Assembly: GCF_900119155.1 (NCBI RefSeq)
Contig: NZ_FPIR01000005.1
Location: 149,824-213,823, forward strand
Length of the DNA: 64,000 nt
Reading direction: 5' to 3'
Source of the DNA: Ruminococcus sp. YE71
GTDB taxonomy: Bacteria > Bacillota > Clostridia > Oscillospirales > Ruminococcaceae
The translations under genes were made by a program, and so were the position numbers. The notes beneath the pieces were generated by a model. The model did no database searches. It saw only the letters and a program-made list of their open reading frames with translations, and was not told the origin of the DNA. Of this stretch, positions 60,417 through 64,000 are shown piece by piece. Position 1 is the first letter of the stretch, and each line of letters begins with the position of its first letter.

Positions 60417-60500
60417 TTAAACGTTTAACCCGACGTAGATGCACGTTATGTAACTTAACGCTCATGTAGTTATTTTACCACATCTCACCCCCCATGTCAA
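60417..60500 (-). promoter_or_regulatory. pfkA promoter and leader palindromes
   Basis: Minus-strand TTGACA (60495-60500), 17-bp spacer ending GATGTGG, TAAAAT (60472-60477). In the roughly 95-base leader TTAAACGTTTAA (60417-60428) is a perfect 12-bp palindrome and CGTTAAGTTACATAACG an imperfect one. Either may bind a regulator; none is identified. Confidence 0.7.
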
Positions 60501-60530
60501 GTGTCTTAACAGTTATTTTACTAAACGACA

Positions 60531-60559
60531 AAAAAGCACGGATGCTATCCGTGCTTTTT
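60531..60559. terminator. Terminator of the PASTA pseudokinase gene
   Basis: AAAAAGCACGGAT and ATCCGTGCTTTTT form a perfect 13-bp stem with a GCT loop, starting eight bases beyond the pseudokinase stop. Confidence 0.92.
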
Positions 60560-60566
60560 ATAAACT

Positions 60567-62390
60567 TTAGTATGTCGCCGCTTCGGTATCGGTGTAATCG
60601 TAGTAGTATTCGGACGAAGTATCATCCGACCAAGTCGATTCGCTGTCCGAACTGTCATCGGGTGCGGAGCTGTCCTCGGGCAGGCCCTTCGAGATATAAA
60701 CGGTCAGCACATCACCGTTCTGAACGCTGATGTAGTAACCCGGCTCAAGACCCGTACCAACGACGTAGCCCTCGGGTATCTCCTCAGACTCGACATCCTC
60801 GGTAACGTAGATGATGCTCATCTCGCTGAGTATATCGAGGTACTGTTTCTTTGTCATGCCCTTGTATTCGGGCACCTGAACGTTTGCAGGTCCGAGACAA
60901 ACTCTGAGTGTCAGCTTGTTCATAGCGGCAGGGTCGTAATCGACGCCTGCGGGGATGCTCTGTTCGCTGATGATACCCTTTTCGTCGGTATCCGAGTAGT
61001 AGGTCTTTGTCCTGATGGTGAAGCTCGTACCGAGCTCACGCTCAACAGTATCGAGTCTTTGACCCACAAGGTTAGGCATGATAGCGCCTGTACCGTAGGG
61101 CGAGACTTCCGCGCTCTCATCGGGGGGGAGCGTCACAGGGTTGGGGTTCTGGATGAGTATCTCGCTCTCATCGTCGGTATCGTTGGTCACGATGACCGAA
61201 TCTCCGCCGTCGTCCTCGGGCGGCTGGAACACCTCGTAAAGCATGAATATACCCACGATAAGCAGAAGTGCCAGAAGAATAAAGCCCATGACCGTAAGTG
61301 CGGCGTTGCTCTTTTTCTTCGCGTACTGTTCGGGGTAAGGTTCGCCGTAGTACTCGTCCTGAGGCGGGTTCTGCTGAGGTTTCACGACGGGTATGGTCTG
61401 AGTAGCGCCCTTAACGTGAGGTGACGGTTCGGGAACGTTCTCAAACAGCTCGCTCACCAGGTCGTTGATGCTCTGTATCCTGTCTCTGCTGTCCACCGCC
61501 ATCGCGTTCATCAGCACGTTCGAGACGTGTCTCGGGATATGGGTATTTAGCCTTACGGCAGGGATGAGCGTATCATTGTTTATGCGGTTGTTCGCATCGG
61601 GCGGAACGTAGCCCGTGAGTATGCGGTAGATGACTGCCGCTATAGAATAAACATCGGTCCATGTTCCCTGCCATTCCTTTGAGGAATACTGCTCGGGAGC
61701 GGTATAACCAGAATAGAACTCATTCGAGAGCGCGGTGCCAGCCGTCCTTATCGAGCTTATGGAGAAGCCCGTTATCTTCAGCTCGCCCGTAGCGGTCACG
61801 ATGATATTCTCGGGGCTGAGACCTCTGTGGATGATACCCGCATTATGGATGATGCTGAGGGTGGTGAAAAGCGGCATGAACAGCTTTTTCACCTGATTCC
61901 ACTGGAGATAACCCCTGTTCGACTGTAAAAATTTCTTGAGTGAAACTCCCTCAACGTATTCAAGGATGACATAGCAGGTATTGTTCTCCGAGAACATATC
62001 CTTAGCCGTGCAGATGCTTTTGAGGCTGCGCATCCTTGTCAGGGTACGGTTCATATCCTGAAACTCCGACATATATGTCTTGTATTTTGCAAGACAGTCG
62101 GGATTAATCACGATATTCTTGCTCTTCATCTCGCGTTCGCAGAGCGTATCGGGCATATATTCCCTCAGCACCGCTTTCGACTTAGCCACGGTATCGTAGC
62201 ATATATATGAAGCACCCTCACCGTTATAGGAGAGCATTTTTCCGACAATATATCTGTCGTTGAGCACCGTTCTCGGCGCAAGGTACGACTGCAAATGAGG
62301 AATGTCGTCGGTATAGGAGCAGTAGTGGCATACGCCGTATTCATCCAGAGGATTCATACAGCCCATACAGAGCTTTACATCCGTATCCAA
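60567..62390 (-). CDS. PASTA-domain protein kinase homologue, probable pseudokinase
   Basis: A 607-residue protein. A zinc ribbon (Cys8, 11, 21, 24) precedes a kinase-like fold (about 45-310), a cytoplasmic linker, one membrane helix (about 364-388), acidic extracellular linker and two PASTA repeats (about 425-575), with a Ser/Asp/Tyr-rich tail. Key catalytic residues are replaced: the ATP-binding Lys is Arg76 (VLREYMP), HRD is HRG (190) and DFG is GFS (208-210). So it should not phosphorylate. PASTA domains bind peptidoglycan or lipid II, so it may be a wall sensor or scaffold. TTG start with AGGGAGG seven bases upstream. Confidence 0.88.
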   Translation of the reverse strand: MDTDVKLCMGCMNPLDEYGVCHYCSYTDDIPHLQSYLAPRTVLNDRYIVGKMLSYNGEGASYICYDTVAKSKAVLREYMPDTLCEREMKSKNIVINPDCLAKYKTYMSEFQDMNRTLTRMRSLKSICTAKDMFSENNTCYVILEYVEGVSLKKFLQSNRGYLQWNQVKKLFMPLFTTLSIIHNAGIIHRGLSPENIIVTATGELKITGFSISSIRTAGTALSNEFYSGYTAPEQYSSKEWQGTWTDVYSIAAVIYRILTGYVPPDANNRINNDTLIPAVRLNTHIPRHVSNVLMNAMAVDSRDRIQSINDLVSELFENVPEPSPHVKGATQTIPVVKPQQNPPQDEYYGEPYPEQYAKKKSNAALTVMGFILLALLLIVGIFMLYEVFQPPEDDGGDSVIVTNDTDDESEILIQNPNPVTLPPDESAEVSPYGTGAIMPNLVGQRLDTVERELGTSFTIRTKTYYSDTDEKGIISEQSIPAGVDYDPAAMNKLTLRVCLGPANVQVPEYKGMTKKQYLDILSEMSIIYVTEDVESEEIPEGYVVGTGLEPGYYISVQNGDVLTVYISKGLPEDSSAPDDSSDSESTWSDDTSSEYYYDYTDTEAATY

Positions 62391-62493
62391 TCGATAACCT
62401 CCCTTTCCGTGCCGATAAGCTCGGCAGATATCGCGCAGTTACGCGGCTGCCGCGTGCAAAATCCGCAGCGTTCCCCGAATGCGCTCAAATTAT

Positions 62494-62522
62494 ATAATAC
62501 CAGTAAAACGCCTAAATGTCAA
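62494..62522 (-). promoter_or_regulatory. Promoter of the pseudokinase gene
   Basis: Minus-strand TTGACA (62517-62522), 17-bp spacer, TATTAT (62494-62499). It lies about 105 bp before the TTG start. Confidence 0.75.
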
Positions 62523-62559
62523 GTAAGCATTTGATTTTGTATCAGAATTGTAATTAATG

Positions 62560-63444
62560 TTACATATTCTCAGGGAACAGAAGTTCCGACGTAAAGTAGC
62601 GGTACTTGCCCTTTTCGGTGAACACTACGCGCAGGATGACAGCCTGTTCGTCGTCATTGTCGCGCTTGTAGTAGTACTTGTAGGTATAGGTGGTGAGCCC
62701 GTTCTGGGAATAGCTGATACTGTAGGGCTTCATGTCTATCTCGCGGAGAACCGAGCTCTGCTTGTCGCCGTCGGTGAACCTTTCAAGGCTGACCTGAGAG
62801 GATTTTTTCACGCCGCGGACATCGTGCTTGACCACCGAGAAATCCGTGTAGGTCACATCGGTGATGAACTTCGCGTCGGAAAGGTCAAGGGTAACAGCCC
62901 ACTCGGGGTACTTGATGCCCTGCACTTTCACGCTCTCGGTGCTCTCGCCGATGAGGTCGTATTTCATGGTGCTGTTCACGCCGTAGTAAGCCGAATTGTC
63001 CGCATAGAACAGGTCGCCGTCCTGATTCAGCTCGCCCACGCTCCTGCCGATGTACTCCGAAGCGACCTCGGAATAACGCTCGCCCTTCTTGCTCATGACA
63101 GAGTGGATGAGTATCAGCACCAGCACTATCACAGCGATGCCGAGCGCCGCGATAACGCCGATCTTGACGATCCTGAACTTGTCTGCGCCGCTCTTTATAC
63201 CAGCTTCCCCCGCGCCCTCGTCCTTTCGGCTGACCTTGACGGGAACGGGAGCTTTATCCTTCGGCGGCTCGGGACGCTTGTCCTCGTGCCGCTTCACGGA
63301 AGCCTTTTCTTTTGTCTTATCTTTGCCCTTCCTGCCAAAAAGCCCCTTCTTCTCCTTCGGAACAACGCTTTTGAGCTGCACACCGCAGTAAATGCAGTTG
63401 TAATCCTCTGAAGAGACCTTCTTTCCACACTTAGGACAATTCAT
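62560..63444 (-). CDS. Zinc-ribbon, single-pass membrane protein
   Basis: A 294-residue protein of unknown function. It begins with a zinc ribbon (MNCPKCGKK..YNCIYCG), followed by a long Lys/Glu/Pro-rich linker (about 30-85), one membrane helix (IGVIAALGIAVIVLVLILIHSV) and an extracytoplasmic domain of about 170 residues rich in Tyr and Asp. The layout matches the pseudokinase encoded downstream on the same strand: cytoplasmic zinc ribbon, linker, membrane helix, outer domain. ATG at 63444 follows GGAGGTGTTTGT. Confidence 0.82.
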   Translation of the reverse strand: MNCPKCGKKVSSEDYNCIYCGVQLKSVVPKEKKGLFGRKGKDKTKEKASVKRHEDKRPEPPKDKAPVPVKVSRKDEGAGEAGIKSGADKFRIVKIGVIAALGIAVIVLVLILIHSVMSKKGERYSEVASEYIGRSVGELNQDGDLFYADNSAYYGVNSTMKYDLIGESTESVKVQGIKYPEWAVTLDLSDAKFITDVTYTDFSVVKHDVRGVKKSSQVSLERFTDGDKQSSVLREIDMKPYSISYSQNGLTTYTYKYYYKRDNDDEQAVILRVVFTEKGKYRYFTSELLFPENM

Positions 63445-63497
63445 ACAAACACCTCCAACATCCTCACGCGCTCTTTTCCACTGAGTGCCGTGCTTCT

Positions 63498-63575
63498 CGG
63501 GGGAAACCTTTCTGAAGAAAGGTTCTCCCACGGACCCCCTTCCAAAGACTTTTAATACTTTTTGGCTTTTGAGTG
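63498..63575 (+). repeat. Intergenic repeat element, copy 7
   Basis: GGGGGAAACCTTTCTGAAGAAAGGTTCTCCC forms the family hairpin and continues into GGACCCCCTTCCAAAGACTTTTAATACTTTTTGGC. It has no 19-bp units. The following GCCAAAAAGACGTTCA near 63632 is shared with 2715, so similarity to copy 1 extends over more than 100 bases. Confidence 0.8.
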
Positions 63576-63691
63576 TCTCTTCCTTACTTTGTGCAGGTCG
63601 GAACATTTGTGGTTCTTCTTTTCATTAGTGCGGACATGCCAAAAAGACGTTCATGAGAGCGTAACGCTTCATTCAGATGACACTTTATAAA

Positions 63692-63872
63692 TGGCGAGAG
63701 CCTATCTTCCCCAACACATCTAAATGACGAAAATATTAAAAGTTTTAGGAAAGGGGTCCGTGGGGGAGGACCCTTTTTCTAGCCGTGCGAAGCTAAGGCG
63801 GACGTGCGAAGCTAAGGCGGACGTGCGAAGCTAAGGCGGTCCCCCCCCCGCAAGACCCGCACTCTCCACCCG
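63692..63872. repeat. Intergenic repeat element, copy 8, with three 19-bp units
   Basis: Starting GCGAGAGCCTATCT, it reads ATTAAAAGTTTTAGG, GGGGGAGGACCC, then units of GTGCGAAGCTAAGGCGGAC at 63785, 63804 and 63823, then GGTCCCCCCC and CAAGACCCGCACTCTCC. The core is in reverse orientation relative to copies 2 and 3 while the units keep the same orientation. 63873-64000 shows no gene. Confidence 0.82.
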
Positions 63873-64000
63873 TACAAAACAGCCATATTCCGCAATACGT
63901 ATCGGAAATGGGGGTTGTGAGGACTTTTATCTGATTATAACATATTGCAGGTAAAGAGTAAATACATAATTTATGAATTAGTCAAGGGAGGCGGCCGCGG

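Noticed and set aside
63985-64000. GCGGCCGC (NotI site) at the end of the window as a sign of vector sequence
   Set aside because: An 8-bp match is plausible by chance in this DNA and no other vector sequence is present.

Overview
The window reads as chromosomal DNA of a Gram-positive anaerobe of the Ruminococcus / Oscillospiraceae type. Grounds: roughly 50% G+C with strongly GC-rich third codon positions; sigma-A promoters with an almost invariant 17-bp spacer; an adenylosuccinate synthase, citrate synthase and UvrA/UvrB of Firmicutes character; SpoIID-like and Spo0A-like proteins; a CotH-family lipoprotein; GH43, GH36 and GH13 enzymes; an ECF FolT behind a THF riboswitch. Genus is an inference; no rRNA is present.

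Layout. 1-500: five tRNA genes (Val, Asp, Phe, Gly, Cys) ending in a terminator. 0.6-5.4 kb: a LacI-sensor/GGDEF protein and a convergent 7TM/degenerate-GGDEF/EAL protein. 5.5-8 kb: nitroreductase, NimA-like flavoprotein, purA. 8.1-10.1 kb: a GntR(YtrA)-ABC transporter operon. 10.1-13.9 kb: a membrane protein, a SpoIID-like protein and citrate synthase. 14-18 kb: a Zur-znuACB-lipoprotein zinc operon whose leader carries a cloverleaf-like, inverted-repeat-bounded insertion. 18-22.3 kb: a membrane protein, a Cache/GGDEF protein and a MATE transporter. 22.7-28 kb: a reverse-strand nucleobase salvage operon (hpt, NCS2 purine permease, PRTase, uraA, upp, pentapeptide protein). 28-30.5 kb: tRNA-Ala, RadC coupled to a Spo0A-like regulator, and a divergent mini-RadC. 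30.6-36.4 kb: MarR-glgB, a DUF218 protein and a GH43 enzyme. 36.5-42.4 kb: an aegerolysin-like protein, dnaD-dnaC, four small membrane proteins and a GT-B-like protein. 42.4-46.3 kb: TetR-GPH symporter-alpha-galactosidase. 46.3-53.8 kb: CotH, then uvrB-lipoprotein-uvrA. 54-58.3 kb: a HgdB/activase-like protein, a frame-disrupted gene, rluA, a PHP phosphoesterase and a TSCPD protein. 58.6-63.4 kb: pfkA followed by riboswitch-controlled folT, a PASTA pseudokinase and a zinc-ribbon membrane protein.

Two structural themes run through the window. First, at least eight intergenic copies of a GC-rich hairpin element (GGGGGAAACCTTTCT/AAAGGTTCTCCCC and variants) sit at gene ends; three of them carry tandem 19-bp units. 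Second, several signalling proteins have lost catalytic or phosphoacceptor residues: a pseudokinase, an AGDTF-type GGDEF domain, a Spo0A-like protein without the phospho-Asp, and a SpoIID with Gln for the catalytic Glu. No complete insertion sequence, prophage, CRISPR array or obvious defence island is visible. All names rest on reading motifs by eye; no database search was run.
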